Assembly (NCBI GenBank): GCA_029262355.1
Contig: JAJCZO010000263.1
Location: 1 to 56,201 of the forward strand
DNA from: Deltaproteobacteria bacterium
Lineage (GTDB): Bacteria > Desulfobacterota > Binatia > UBA12015
Reading direction: 5' to 3'
Length of the DNA stretch: 56,201 bases
Position numbers and translations under genes: made by a program. The notes beneath the pieces are model-generated. The model saw only the letters and a list, made by a program, of their open reading frames with translations. It ran no database searches and was not told where the DNA came from. Position 1 is the first letter of the stretch; each line of letters starts with the position of its first letter. Below, in pieces: positions 19,202 through 28,279 of this stretch.

Positions 19202-20215
19202 TCACCTCACCGCGAGGCGCCGCGTGCCACGGCGCTGCGGGCACTGGATCGCACCACCGCGAACGGGGGTGCGCGTTGGCAAGAACGGGCTCGTGGAGCA
19301 GGTCCCAGTCTTCTCGAGTCCTGCCGAGGCAAGCGCGGCGCCGCGATGGTTGTAGCGAAACTTCACCACGTCGGTTCCGTCACCGAAGTTCGGCCCGAAG
19401 TTGGCGAGGTAGACCTCTCGCGTGCTCCATCCAGGGCCCTGACCGAAGGCGAGATTCGCGGCCCAGTTGATGAGCGGATCGTCGGAAAGATTCTCGACCT
19501 CGCCACCCCGGCGAACCACGTTCAGCTGGCCTCCGCCCACCACCAGGAGGTTCCCGGACCGGTCGAAGGCCAGACCATCCGCGAGGAGCAGGCCCTCGGC
19601 GTAGAGCTCTTGTTCACCAAACGTCCCATCGTCGTACATGCGATACCGCACGACCTGACTCGCGAGCGTGAGTGCGACGTAGAGGTACCGCCGCCCTCCG
19701 GATTCTCGGATCGCCAGACCGTTGGGGAATTCGACGTCGGGGATGACGACCTCCGCAGTTCCGTTGGTGATGTCGACGATCTGGCCAGCGCTCGAACCGC
19801 TCGCAAGAATCCGGCCCTCCCGAATCGTCTGAATGATGAAGTTCGGCCCGCCGACACCCTCGACGAAAATGCTCGCGTCACCCTCGGGAGTGATCGCCCA
19901 CACACGGTCGCCGTCCACCGACCCCGCAAGAATGCGTCCGTCGGCAAGCACCGTCACCCCCGCGATCCGGTTGTCGACGGTAGCCAGGATCGTTCCCGTC
20001 CCATCCGGGGCGAAGCTCTTGATGTCCCCCTCGACGCTCCCCACGATCAGGCGCCCGTCGCGCGTGAACGCGAGGTCCTCCGGGCCGTCGAGCCCGTCGG
20101 CGAAAACCTCGAAATCGGTCGCTCTCGGTGGATGCGCCCACGTCGTCGACAGGGGGAATGCGCAGAGGCTCAGGACCACCAGAGCGAGGGTCGGGCACAC
20201 ACGATCGATAAGCAT
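19202..20215 (-). CDS. Exported SMP-30/NHL-type beta-propeller protein
   Basis: The 337-residue product has a signal peptide (MLIDRVCPTLALVVLSLCAF...TTWA). It then has repeated propeller blades such as FADGLDGPEDLAFTRDGRLIVGSVEGDIKSFAP, GVTVLADGRILAGSVDGDRVWAITPEG and YAEGLLLADGLAFDRSGNLLVVG, the gluconolactonase/SMP-30-like pattern. It probably folds as a six-bladed propeller in the periplasm and may hydrolyse lactones or only bind ligands; catalytic metal ligands cannot be fixed by eye. The last 35 residues (Arg/Pro rich, two Cys) are not propeller-like. The 3' end faces the MATE gene 5 bp away. Confidence 0.8.
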   Translation of the reverse strand: MLIDRVCPTLALVVLSLCAFPLSTTWAHPPRATDFEVFADGLDGPEDLAFTRDGRLIVGSVEGDIKSFAPDGTGTILATVDNRIAGVTVLADGRILAGSVDGDRVWAITPEGDASIFVEGVGGPNFIIQTIREGRILASGSSAGQIVDITNGTAEVVIPDVEFPNGLAIRESGGRRYLYVALTLASQVVRYRMYDDGTFGEQELYAEGLLLADGLAFDRSGNLLVVGGGQLNVVRRGGEVENLSDDPLINWAANLAFGQGPGWSTREVYLANFGPNFGDGTDVVKFRYNHRGAALASAGLEKTGTCSTSPFLPTRTPVRGGAIQCPQRRGTRRLAVR

Positions 20216-20275
20216 GAGAGTTCTAGTATCTCGCCACCGAGGGCTCGCGAAACCCCCGTCGTAAGGACCGGGGAG

Positions 20276-20890
20276 CTACCCCTCGAGCGCGCGGGCGAAG
20301 ACGTCTCGCGCCGCAGGGCGCCGCAGGCACCCCCGAAGCCACGCGCCGAGATGCGGGTACGGGGCGAGATCCACGCCCACCGGTCTCGCGACGACGAGGA
20401 CCGACGCGACGTTCAGATCGGCGACGGAAAACTCCGACCCCACGAGATGCGAGCGCTCTTCTAGGATCCGCTCGAGCGCCGACAGCGGCCGCCCCAGGGA
20501 TTCCATGGCGCGACGCACGACGTCTTCAGCGCGATCTTCCTCGACGCCCGCCCCTGCTTTGGCCGCGGCGAGCAAATGGCCGTCCAGGTCCGCCTGCGCA
20601 AACAGACTCCACTGTACGGCGTGCGCGAAACCGGCCTTCTCCGTCGGCAACAGAAGCTCGTAGCGTTGCGCCAGATAGAGGTTGATGGCCATCGAATCCC
20701 ACACCGCGACGTCGTCGTCGACGAGCGTTGGGACCTTGCGGTTCGGATTGTGGCGAGCGAGCTCTTCACTGGCCGCGATCTCTTCGACGGTATGCAGTCG
20801 GATGAGCTCATACTCGAGTCCACCCTCTTCAAGCATCCAGAGCACCCGGTGCGTGCGGTTCGGCGGAGCACCAAAGAGCTTGATCGCCAT
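20276..20890 (-). CDS. Glutathione S-transferase family protein
   Basis: The 204-residue product has the N-terminal thioredoxin-like GST domain (IKLFGAPPNRTHRVLWMLEEGGLEYELI; NPNRKVPTLVDDDVAVWDSMAINLYLAQRY with the cis-Pro in VPTL and the ESxAI-like WDSMAI) and a helical C-terminal domain (LVGSEFSVADLNVASVL, containing the N-capping S-x-AD motif). It likely conjugates or reduces small electrophiles with glutathione. It sits 10 bp downstream of the PilT-like gene on the same strand, probably co-transcribed, although the two functions have no evident link. Confidence 0.9.
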   Translation of the reverse strand: MAIKLFGAPPNRTHRVLWMLEEGGLEYELIRLHTVEEIAASEELARHNPNRKVPTLVDDDVAVWDSMAINLYLAQRYELLLPTEKAGFAHAVQWSLFAQADLDGHLLAAAKAGAGVEEDRAEDVVRRAMESLGRPLSALERILEERSHLVGSEFSVADLNVASVLVVARPVGVDLAPYPHLGAWLRGCLRRPAARDVFARALEG

Positions 20891-20900
20891 CTTCTTCTCC

Positions 20901-22292
20901 TCAGCCGCGCAGCAGGTCCCGAAGCAAGTCGGGGTTCCGCGCGGCCCCGATCCCGGTCTCGTGGGAGATCTCGCCGCGACGCACGAGATCGGCCAACGAC
21001 AGCTCGAGCGAGATCATCCCTTCCTCGCGACCGGTCTGAATCTGACTGCCGATCTGATGTCCACGACCGTCACGAATGTTCGCAGAAACCGCGTGCGTGA
21101 CGACCATCTTCTCGACCGCAGGAACGAGCCGGCCCGGCTGCATTCCCGGCAGCAGCATCTGCGTCACTATGGCGCGCAGCACGTTCGCCAACTGCCAGCG
21201 AACCTGCGCCTGCTGATGGGACGGGAAGGCATCGATGATGCGATCGAGCGCCATTGCAGCACTCCCCGCGTGAAGCGTGGAGAGCACCAGGTGCCCGGTC
21301 TCCGCCGCGGTGAGTGCGGCCGCGATCGTCTCGGGATCTCGCATCTCGCCGAGCAGGATCACGTCGGGCCCCTCGCGGAGAGCCGCCCGAAGTCCGGCGG
21401 CGAAACTCTCGACGTGACGCCCCAACTCACGCTGATGTACCAGACAGCGGTCGTGCTCGTATTGGAACTCGATGGGGTCTTCGATCGTGACGATGTGGCG
21501 GGCCTTCGTCCGATTGAGATGATCGATCAGCGCCGCCAACGTGGAGGACTTTCCAGACCCGGTCGGCCCGACCATCAAGACCAGCCCGTCGGGGTACTCG
21601 GAAAGCGCCCGGAGATCCGCCGGCAGGCCGAGCTCGGCGATCGTGCGAATCCGCCGCTGGATCGGGCGCAGTACCGCCGCCAGTCCATCCTGGTGCTGAA
21701 AGACGTTCGCCCGCACCCGCCCCGATCCGAACTCCACAGAGAGGTCGACGCTGCCATGGCTCTCGAGCCGTTCACGCTGGCCCGCGTCGAGCCCGGTCAA
21801 CTCCAAAATCTGCTCCGCCGTGCAGCCGGTCCCCGGCAGACTCTCGAGGTCCCGCTCGATCCGCATGCGGGCATCGCCCGCGGTGGACACGAAGAGGTCG
21901 ATCGCCTCGGCCTGCAGCGCCCGCTCGACGAGCGGCGCGAGAGCGCCGCGACCCGCGTGTGTCGGTCCAGGGCCCGACGACGCCGGCAGCGGGCCGGGCG
22001 GCGCGGCGGCAGTCGCTGGATCGGCTCTGCGGAACTCCATCGACGCCCCGGGCTCCACCGCGACGGTGAACTCGACGCCTCCGTCCTTCCCATCGAGACG
22101 GTACGTGCCTCCCCCGGCACTCTCCTGCACTTCCTCGACGAAGCGCTGGAAGAGCATCTCTTTCAGGGGGGGCATCGAAAGATCGCGCCGGTCACCACCC
22201 TTGACCAGCACCGGTATCTCGCCGGAAACCAGCGATAGAGTTTCCGCCCCTTGGGCGACGAGAAGGTTTAGAAGAGCGTCCACCCCGGCCAT
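20901..22292 (-). CDS. PilT/PilU-like type IV pilus retraction-type ATPase
   Basis: The 463-residue secretion ATPase has Walker A GPTGSGKSST (242-251), the Asp box IVTIEDPIEFQYEHDRCLVHQRELG, Walker B GPDVILLGEMRDPETI and the His box AAETGHLVLSTLHAGSA. These are PilT-type features. It is longer than PilT (about 345 residues). An extra N-terminal segment (1-115) precedes a normal PilT N-domain (about 117-200) and has a similar small fold pattern, with a Pro-rich linker at 92-112. No other pilus genes are near. Start at ATG 22292; two 27-bp tandem repeats lie just upstream. Confidence 0.88.
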   Translation of the reverse strand: MAGVDALLNLLVAQGAETLSLVSGEIPVLVKGGDRRDLSMPPLKEMLFQRFVEEVQESAGGGTYRLDGKDGGVEFTVAVEPGASMEFRRADPATAAAPPGPLPASSGPGPTHAGRGALAPLVERALQAEAIDLFVSTAGDARMRIERDLESLPGTGCTAEQILELTGLDAGQRERLESHGSVDLSVEFGSGRVRANVFQHQDGLAAVLRPIQRRIRTIAELGLPADLRALSEYPDGLVLMVGPTGSGKSSTLAALIDHLNRTKARHIVTIEDPIEFQYEHDRCLVHQRELGRHVESFAAGLRAALREGPDVILLGEMRDPETIAAALTAAETGHLVLSTLHAGSAAMALDRIIDAFPSHQQAQVRWQLANVLRAIVTQMLLPGMQPGRLVPAVEKMVVTHAVSANIRDGRGHQIGSQIQTGREEGMISLELSLADLVRRGEISHETGIGAARNPDLLRDLLRG

Positions 22293-22302
22293 GCGATATT
22301 TT

Positions 22303-22361
22303 GGCAGGAGTTCGCGACAACTTGCCACCCCACGGGCAGGAGTTCGCGGCAACTTGCCACC
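22303..22361. repeat. Two tandem 27-bp repeats, period 32, each partly palindromic
   Basis: 22303-22329 and 22335-22361 both begin GGCAGGAGTTCGCG and end CAACTTGCCACC, with one difference (A or G). Each unit is an imperfect palindrome (GGCA...TTGCC around TTCGCG). They lie 11 bp upstream of the PilT-like start and after the WS/DGAT stop at 22389, so paired operators or a small duplicated regulatory RNA structure are possible. Confidence 0.75.
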
Positions 22362-22388
22362 TCGCGCGAGCGACGAACGCGGAGCGGG

Positions 22389-23792
22389 TCAGCTCGCTCC
22401 CAACACTTCGGCCAGACCTTGTTCGAGGCACTCGAGGAACCGATCGGGATCGGGAACCGCGGCGCGGTCTGTGTTCACCGCGATGCCGAGGTCGCCGTTG
22501 TAACTGAACAAAGTGATGTTCGCGGCCGCTCCGGAGAGCGGTCCGAAGCCATAGATCTGCTCGACCATCGCGCCGCACACGTAGACCTCGAACGGCGGCC
22601 CCGGAACGTTGCTCGTGAGGAAGTCCACACCCTTCATCATCGACCCAAAGAGAGACGTCGTCATCGCTGTCGGGAAGCGATTGAGCAGAGACGCGACTTC
22701 GTCGACGATCGGAAGTGCGGGTTCGTCGCGCTGCTGGTGGACGAGATCGCGAATCGCCTTCATCCGCTCCGACGCATCCTTGATCTGCAAGGGCACGAGA
22801 AACCGGACGGGAACGAACTGGTTGCCCGCCTTGGTGGCCGTCGCCTCGGTGCGAAGATTGATCGGCATGCTCATGCGAAGCGCCTCGGCCGAGATCCCGT
22901 GCGCCTCGTGATAGAGCCGCATCCCACCGGCCATCGCCGCGACGAAGGCATCGTTCAACCGACCACCGGCCCGGTTCGCGGCCTCCTTGGCAGGCCGAAA
23001 CGGAACGCGCAGCGTGTCGAACCGCCACCGAGACGAACGCCCCTGCATGAGAGGGCTCGCCGGCTCCGAAACGGGCTGCAACAACCGACCGACGGAGCTC
23101 ACCGCTTCGGAGAGATCCTTCGCCGCCGTAACCGGATCGCGAGCGACTTCGGCTAGGCTCTCGCCGAGCGCGTTCCAGGTGCGCCGGACACGATCCGTCT
23201 GCTTGCGGCGCTCATAGTCGAGCGCATCGAGAAACCGCTCGGCCTGCGTCATCAGATGAACCGGCGGCGGGTCCGGCATCGGATCCAAGTCGCCGGACTC
23301 CGGCTCACGGCCCCGCTCGACCATGCTGGTGGTCATGCGCACGAGTCCCACACCGTCGGACAACGCATGGTGGAGCTTCATCACCAGCGCAGTTCGGCCG
23401 TCGGCGAGGCCGTCGATCAAACGCATCTCCCACAACGGGCGATCGCGATCGAACGCCTGCATCGCGAACAGCTGCGACGTGTCGAGGAGGTCGCGCATCG
23501 TCCCATCGCCCGCGAGCCGCGTGCGCCGAATGTGGTAGGCCAGTTCGAAGTCGGGATCGACCTCCCACCGGGGCGGCGACATCGAGAACTGGCTCGACGA
23601 CACCCGCTCACGCAGCCGAGGAACGATCCGAGAGGCTCGCTCGATCTTCTCCATCAAGCGCCCCTCATCGGGCATGGAGTCGAGAATCCATATCGACGTA
23701 ATCGTCGATCGAAGCTGCGGATCGCGCTCGATGTGCCACATGAGCGCGTCTGCGTCGCTCATCCGATTTTCAAACTGAAGTTCTTCGGACAT
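22389..23792 (-). CDS. WS/DGAT-family acyltransferase (wax ester/triacylglycerol synthase)
   Basis: The 467-residue product has the catalytic motif HHALSDG at 141-147 (HHxxxDG), an N-terminal SDADALMWHIE block, ADGRTALVMKLHHA context, LNDAFVAAMAGGMRLYH, PINLRTE, and the C-terminal NVPGPPFEVYVCGAMVEQIYGFGPLSG...LGIAVNTD. These are hallmarks of bacterial wax ester synthase/diacylglycerol acyltransferases, which make storage neutral lipids at the membrane. I start at ATG 23792 because GGCGGAGGC lies 8 bp upstream; the frame extends 18 bp further. A second member is at 39266. Confidence 0.92.
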   Translation of the reverse strand: MSEELQFENRMSDADALMWHIERDPQLRSTITSIWILDSMPDEGRLMEKIERASRIVPRLRERVSSSQFSMSPPRWEVDPDFELAYHIRRTRLAGDGTMRDLLDTSQLFAMQAFDRDRPLWEMRLIDGLADGRTALVMKLHHALSDGVGLVRMTTSMVERGREPESGDLDPMPDPPPVHLMTQAERFLDALDYERRKQTDRVRRTWNALGESLAEVARDPVTAAKDLSEAVSSVGRLLQPVSEPASPLMQGRSSRWRFDTLRVPFRPAKEAANRAGGRLNDAFVAAMAGGMRLYHEAHGISAEALRMSMPINLRTEATATKAGNQFVPVRFLVPLQIKDASERMKAIRDLVHQQRDEPALPIVDEVASLLNRFPTAMTTSLFGSMMKGVDFLTSNVPGPPFEVYVCGAMVEQIYGFGPLSGAAANITLFSYNGDLGIAVNTDRAAVPDPDRFLECLEQGLAEVLGAS

Positions 23793-23837
23793 CCGTATTG
23801 CCTCCGCCACGCGAGGATGGCCCCCCCCAACGACCGC

Positions 23838-25109
23838 CTAGCCTGGTCGTGGCAGTTCGGCTTCGATCTGGTCGCAGGTGGGCTGAATCGCGTCCTTACC
23901 CTTTAGCCCGTCCGCGAACGCACGGCACCGGGCAGCGACCCCTTCGTCGGTCCGGACTCGGCTCACGAGCTGCGCCAGCCGATCCGCGCGCACGCGCGGC
24001 CAGGGCAACACGCGCCCGAGCCCCAGCTCTTCGATGCGAGCGCCGTGGTAGGCCTGGTCGAACGCCCTGGGAACGACCACCGACGGGATTGCGCCGCTGA
24101 CCACCTGGGCAACCGTACCGAAGCCCCCCGGGTGAAGTGCCAGACAACAGCGGGAGAGCACGCGCGAGAGGGGAACGTACGCGAAGTGAGCGTGGCGGCC
24201 CGATCCCGCGGCTGGCAGATTGGACTCCTGCCCCACCAGAAAGAGGCCACGCTCGCCTGCTTCGTCCAACGCCGCCTCGGCGGTCGCAAGGAACGACCCC
24301 GCGTCCATCGCAACGCTCGTCCCCAAGGACACCAGAACGGGCGGTGGCCCGTCGTCGAGAAACGGCTGCAAACGACGGGGCTCTGCCCAATCACCCGGCG
24401 TGTCGAAAAGTGTGTACCCCGTGCACCGTATCGCCTGGGGCCAATCGGGCGGCGGCTCGCAGTACTCCGGCGGACACAGCACGAGAACCGCGCGGGGCGA
24501 GAGGCCAGAGAGCAAGAAAAGGTCGCGGCCGCGTTCCAGCCCCAACTCAGCCCGCACTCGGTTCAGGTCGCGGTCGAACGCAATGCGCATCGCCGCCCGC
24601 GCCACCGACCACGCACCTCCGTTGGCCATCCGACCGGCGGCGCCGGAGAACGCGGGCAGCAGCGCCCCCTGCGGGACCGTGTGCCGACTGGGGATGTTGC
24701 CGGGGAACACGGAGAGCGTGATCCAAGGAAGCCTCTCGAGCTCCGCCACCATCGGAGCCGCGAGCTGCGCCGGGTGGGCCAGGAGCAGGTCCGCGCCACG
24801 CACCGCGTCGCGCAGCTGATCCGCGACCACCGGCAAGTGGGGCACGATGAAGTGCTTCATCAGCGCCTGTAGCGCCGGAAAGCCTCCTCGGGTGGACTCG
24901 AAGATCTCTGGGCGGGCCGCGTACTCCTCGGGACCCAAACGCGGGCCCACTTCGCGGAACGCGAAGCCCTCGCTCTCCACCGCGGACCGAAACCAGGGGT
25001 TTGCCGCAAACAGTACGTCGTGTCCGCGGCCCCGCAGCTCTCGCGCGACCGGCAAGAACGGAAAGAGGTCTCCCGCACTGCCGATCGTCGTAAAGACCAA
25101 ACGCGCCAT
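23838..25109 (-). CDS. GT1-family glycosyltransferase (UGT/MGT-like)
   Basis: The 423-residue GT-B protein has an N-terminal domain opening RLVFTTIGSAGDLFPFLPVARELRGRGHDVLFAA and a C-terminal donor-binding region with VLVSLGTS and LHPGGFGTVAQVVSGAIPSVVVPRAFDQAYHGARIEELGLG, the PSPG-like motif of macrolide/sterol/rhamnosyl transferases. It probably moves a sugar from a nucleotide sugar to a lipid or secondary metabolite. It is 45 bp upstream of the WS/DGAT gene on the same strand, so an operon making a modified lipid is possible. Acceptor and donor cannot be read from sequence. Confidence 0.88.
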   Translation of the reverse strand: MARLVFTTIGSAGDLFPFLPVARELRGRGHDVLFAANPWFRSAVESEGFAFREVGPRLGPEEYAARPEIFESTRGGFPALQALMKHFIVPHLPVVADQLRDAVRGADLLLAHPAQLAAPMVAELERLPWITLSVFPGNIPSRHTVPQGALLPAFSGAAGRMANGGAWSVARAAMRIAFDRDLNRVRAELGLERGRDLFLLSGLSPRAVLVLCPPEYCEPPPDWPQAIRCTGYTLFDTPGDWAEPRRLQPFLDDGPPPVLVSLGTSVAMDAGSFLATAEAALDEAGERGLFLVGQESNLPAAGSGRHAHFAYVPLSRVLSRCCLALHPGGFGTVAQVVSGAIPSVVVPRAFDQAYHGARIEELGLGRVLPWPRVRADRLAQLVSRVRTDEGVAARCRAFADGLKGKDAIQPTCDQIEAELPRPG

Positions 25110-25207
25110 TTCGTCAGTCTAGCCCTGCCATGAGAACGCGCACCACTCCAGCTCGTTTCGGATGGTGCCCGAAGCGCTCGTCGAGACCATTGCCCCGGGC
25201 ACATCGC

Positions 25208-26650
25208 TTACGCCGGCGGATCGGCCCCTGCCTCGCTCATGTACTCGTCCAGCAAGGATCGCACTTCCGGCGCCATGACGTAGAGCCCGATGACGTTCGG
25301 CAGCGCGACCACGAAGATCAGCGCGTCGGACAGACGCAGGACCGCGTCGAGTTCGAGCAGACAGCCGAGTACGATGAAGCCACAGAAGACGACCTGGAAG
25401 ACGCGCACCGCCCACGGCCGCTCACCGACGAGATACGTCCAGCCCTTGAGTCCGTAGTACGACCAGCTGATCATGGTCGTGAACGCGAACAGAAGAGCCG
25501 CCACCGCGACGAGCAGTGGCGACCACGGCAGCGTACTGCCGAATGCTGCGGACGTGATCTCCACGCCCTCGAGACCGCGCTCCGCCAATCCCGGTTCGTA
25601 GATGGTCGTCAGGATGACGAGCGCGGTGACGGTACAGATCACCACCGTATCGATGAAGGGCTCGAGAAGCGCCACGAGTCCCTCGGTGGCAGGATGATGG
25701 GTTCGCACCGCCGAATGAGCAATCGCGGCAGAGCCGAGACCGGCCTCGTTGGAGAACGCGGCGCGTTGAAAACCCAAGATCATGACGCCAACGACGCCAC
25801 CCGCGATCCCCTCGGGGGAAAACGCGCCCGCCAGAATTGCACCAAGTGCACCCGGAAGAGCACTCAGGTTCATCGCGATCACCAACAAGCCACCCAACAG
25901 GTAGAGCGCTGCCATCACCGGCACCAAGCGCTCCGCGACCCGCGCGATGCTGCGAATTCCCCCGAGAATCACCAGCCCGACCGCCGCGGCCAACAACACA
26001 CCGAACAGGCCTGCGTTGTTGTCGAAGAAACTGCTGTCACCGCCCGTCACCACGACGAACTGCTGATAGGCCTGATTCGACTGGAACATGTTCCCGATGC
26101 CCAGGCAGCCAATCACCATCGCAAGCGCGTAGAAGCCTCCGAGCGCTCGGCCGAGACCACCGAGACCACGGGCGGCAAACCCACGAGAGAGCGTGTACAT
26201 CGGGCCCCCCGACACACTCCCGTCCTCGTGATGCGTGCGATACTTGACGCCGAGTGTGCATTCCGCGCACTTCGTCGCCATCCCGAGCAGGCCGGCCGCC
26301 ACCATCCAGAAGGTCGCGCCTGGGCCGCCCAACGACAGTGCAATCGCGACACCCCCGATGTTGCCGATTCCGACCGTTCCCGAGATGGCGGTGGAGAGCG
26401 CGGCGTAGGCACTGATCTCACCCCGCTCCCCGCCTGAGGCGCCCTTCCCGGCTACGATCCGCAGCGCTTCGGAGAAGCCGCGGAAGTTGATCCCACGAAG
26501 ATGAACCGTGAAAAACACCCCCGCCGCGACGAGCCACAAGACGATCAGCGGAACCGCGGCTCCTCCGACTTCAACCGAGAAGAACACCGCGGCCGTGAGC
26601 GCATCCGCAACCGGCCCGAGTGCCTCATCCACCCACTCATCCAATCCCAC
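25208..26650 (-). CDS. AgcS-family sodium:alanine/glycine symporter
   Basis: The 480-residue membrane protein has about ten TM helices and the family signatures GNIGGVAIALSLGGPGATFWMVAAGLLGMATKCAECTLGVKYR, GGPMYTLSRG and FQRAAFSNEAGLGSAAIAHSA. AgcS proteins import alanine or glycine with Na+. The start is a GTG at 26650, only 11 bp from the divergent GT39 start, so promoter elements must overlap coding sequence or a later start is used. The C-terminal tail is short and acidic. Confidence 0.92.
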   Translation of the reverse strand: MGLDEWVDEALGPVADALTAAVFFSVEVGGAAVPLIVLWLVAAGVFFTVHLRGINFRGFSEALRIVAGKGASGGERGEISAYAALSTAISGTVGIGNIGGVAIALSLGGPGATFWMVAAGLLGMATKCAECTLGVKYRTHHEDGSVSGGPMYTLSRGFAARGLGGLGRALGGFYALAMVIGCLGIGNMFQSNQAYQQFVVVTGGDSSFFDNNAGLFGVLLAAAVGLVILGGIRSIARVAERLVPVMAALYLLGGLLVIAMNLSALPGALGAILAGAFSPEGIAGGVVGVMILGFQRAAFSNEAGLGSAAIAHSAVRTHHPATEGLVALLEPFIDTVVICTVTALVILTTIYEPGLAERGLEGVEITSAAFGSTLPWSPLLVAVAALLFAFTTMISWSYYGLKGWTYLVGERPWAVRVFQVVFCGFIVLGCLLELDAVLRLSDALIFVVALPNVIGLYVMAPEVRSLLDEYMSEAGADPPA

Positions 26651-26661
26651 GACGGTGCGTT

Positions 26662-28008
26662 ATGACGCAGCAACCTTCGATCACCAAACGGTGGCGCCGC
26701 GGCGCCGTGAGTGGTCAGATGGCTGAGTATCGGATGCTTCTCACCCTCGTCGCACTCCAGGTCGTCTCCCTCCTCGTCCGCGGGGGAAAGCTCGGCGACG
26801 AAGCGGGCTTCCTGATCGCTGCCACCGTCTCCCTGTCGATCGCCGCTGGTGCGATCGCGTTCTCGCTGCCCCCGGCGGCGTTGAACGTCGTTCGATCTTT
26901 CGCTCACGCGGTCGCGCGGACACCGCGACGGGCCGGCGCCTTCGTCCTTCTGAGTTCGTTCGCGGCCCTGACGGCGAACGTCTTCGTCCAGCAGTTCGAA
27001 GCATGGGACGAGGGCGGCCTTCTCAGCGCAGCGCCGATCATCGCGGACAGAGGCATCGAAGGACTCATCCATGAGTACCGGCACAACGGGTGGCTCGGCC
27101 CACAGCATCCACCAGGAGGCCCGCTCCTCTACGCGGCGGGGTGGGCACTCGGAGCGAGCGGCCCGACGTCGCTCCGCATGGTCAGCGTTCTCTTCGAGTG
27201 CGGTGCCCTATTCGTCGTGTGGCGCATCATCGAGAGGCTCTACGGGCGACGCGCCGGCCTCCTCACCAGCACGTTGCTTCTCACCTCGCCCCTCTTCGTG
27301 CGTCTCGGCTCGGCGGTTGGAAACGACCCGCCCCTGTTCTTGTTCTTCTGGCTCGCGATCCTCTGCGGGTTGCGGCTTCTCGATGCGCCGACGCACAGGC
27401 GCGCTGCCACACTCGGAGTCGTTCTCACACTCGGCGTCCTCACCAAGTACACGATGGTGCTCGTCGGGCCGATCCTCCTGGTCCTCCCGTGGGTCACCGG
27501 CCGGCGCTGGCCGAGTGCCTCCGCGCTCGCGGTGACGGCCGCGATCCCCGCGGCGTTCTCCGTGTGCGGGCTCTTCGCCCTGAACGGGGTCGGCATGCTC
27601 GAAGCGCAAGCCGGAACCCTCGAAAAGTACGTCAGTGGCCTGACCCGATTCGGAGGCACCGTTGCGGCAACCACGCTCCTCCTTCAGCTTCCCGCCGCAA
27701 TCGGGGTCTATGGGATACCGCTAGCGCTCAAGGGAGTCCGGGCACTCGAGCCGCGCACGGAGCGTCGAGACGCCTGGCTTCTGATCTGGATCGCGGCCGT
27801 GACCGTCCCGGTAGCGCTCACGTGGCCGTTCATCCGGTTCTTCGTACCCAGCTTCCCTGCCATCTTCGCCGTGATGGCGATCGGCCTGCTCCACACGACC
27901 GACGCGGATCAGCGAATCAGAGTGCCGCTGCTCATGACGATGCTCTGTGCGATCACGCTGGGTTACTACGGGTGGGCCGATCTGGCGGTTCGAATGGTGC
28001 GGGGCTGA
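26662..28008 (+). CDS. GT39-like membrane glycosyltransferase (ArnT/PMT type)
   Basis: The 448-residue polytopic protein has about 10-11 TM segments. The first periplasmic loop holds the acidic motif FEAWDEGGLLS and GPQHPPGGPLLY, matching the D-E and H-P-P signatures of GT39/PMT-like enzymes; then YGRRAGLLTSTLLLTSPLFVRLGSAVGNDPPLFLFFWLA and GVLTKYTMVLV follow. These use polyprenyl-phosphate sugars to glycosylate lipid A, lipids or proteins outside the membrane. ATG 26662 is used; the frame upstream overlaps the AgcS start. The acceptor is unknown. Confidence 0.8.
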   Translation: MTQQPSITKRWRRGAVSGQMAEYRMLLTLVALQVVSLLVRGGKLGDEAGFLIAATVSLSIAAGAIAFSLPPAALNVVRSFAHAVARTPRRAGAFVLLSSFAALTANVFVQQFEAWDEGGLLSAAPIIADRGIEGLIHEYRHNGWLGPQHPPGGPLLYAAGWALGASGPTSLRMVSVLFECGALFVVWRIIERLYGRRAGLLTSTLLLTSPLFVRLGSAVGNDPPLFLFFWLAILCGLRLLDAPTHRRAATLGVVLTLGVLTKYTMVLVGPILLVLPWVTGRRWPSASALAVTAAIPAAFSVCGLFALNGVGMLEAQAGTLEKYVSGLTRFGGTVAATTLLLQLPAAIGVYGIPLALKGVRALEPRTERRDAWLLIWIAAVTVPVALTWPFIRFFVPSFPAIFAVMAIGLLHTTDADQRIRVPLLMTMLCAITLGYYGWADLAVRMVRG

Positions 28009-28279
28009 TTGCCGAGACCGCCAGCTCACGCGCGGGGACCTCCGGCGCGTCGACGCAGGCAGGCGTCTCCCCAGACTGGTCCGTGCGTGCCATCGTACGT
28101 GGCGCGAGAAACCCGTCGGCCAGCAGCGTCGAACTACAGGCACACTGTGTCGAGTCCGGTCTCGGCCCCGGATCGGGTGGCGGCCCCATCGAGGGGGCGA
28201 GCAGGGCAGCAAACCCGGCCGCAAGCACCAGGGCGGGCTGAGCCAACGAAGTCCAGAGGCTGGTCGATCGTCTTCCCAT
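27953..28279 (-). CDS. Possible small exported protein
   Basis: This 108-residue frame begins MGRRSTSLWTSLAQPALVLAAGFAALLAPS, a plausible signal peptide, followed by a Pro-rich mature part with CAC and a later Cys. It overlaps the 3' end of the GT39-like gene by 56 bp on the other strand. No family is recognised and it may be a shadow in Pro/Ala-rich high-GC sequence. Confidence 0.28.
   Translation of the reverse strand: MGRRSTSLWTSLAQPALVLAAGFAALLAPSMGPPPDPGPRPDSTQCACSSTLLADGFLAPRTMARTDQSGETPACVDAPEVPARELAVSAISPAPFEPPDRPTRSNPA

Noticed and set aside
17615-20464. Plus-strand open frame of 949 codons
   Set aside because: It overlaps the MATE, propeller and GST genes, is Arg/Pro-rich and has no family pattern; it is a high-GC shadow.
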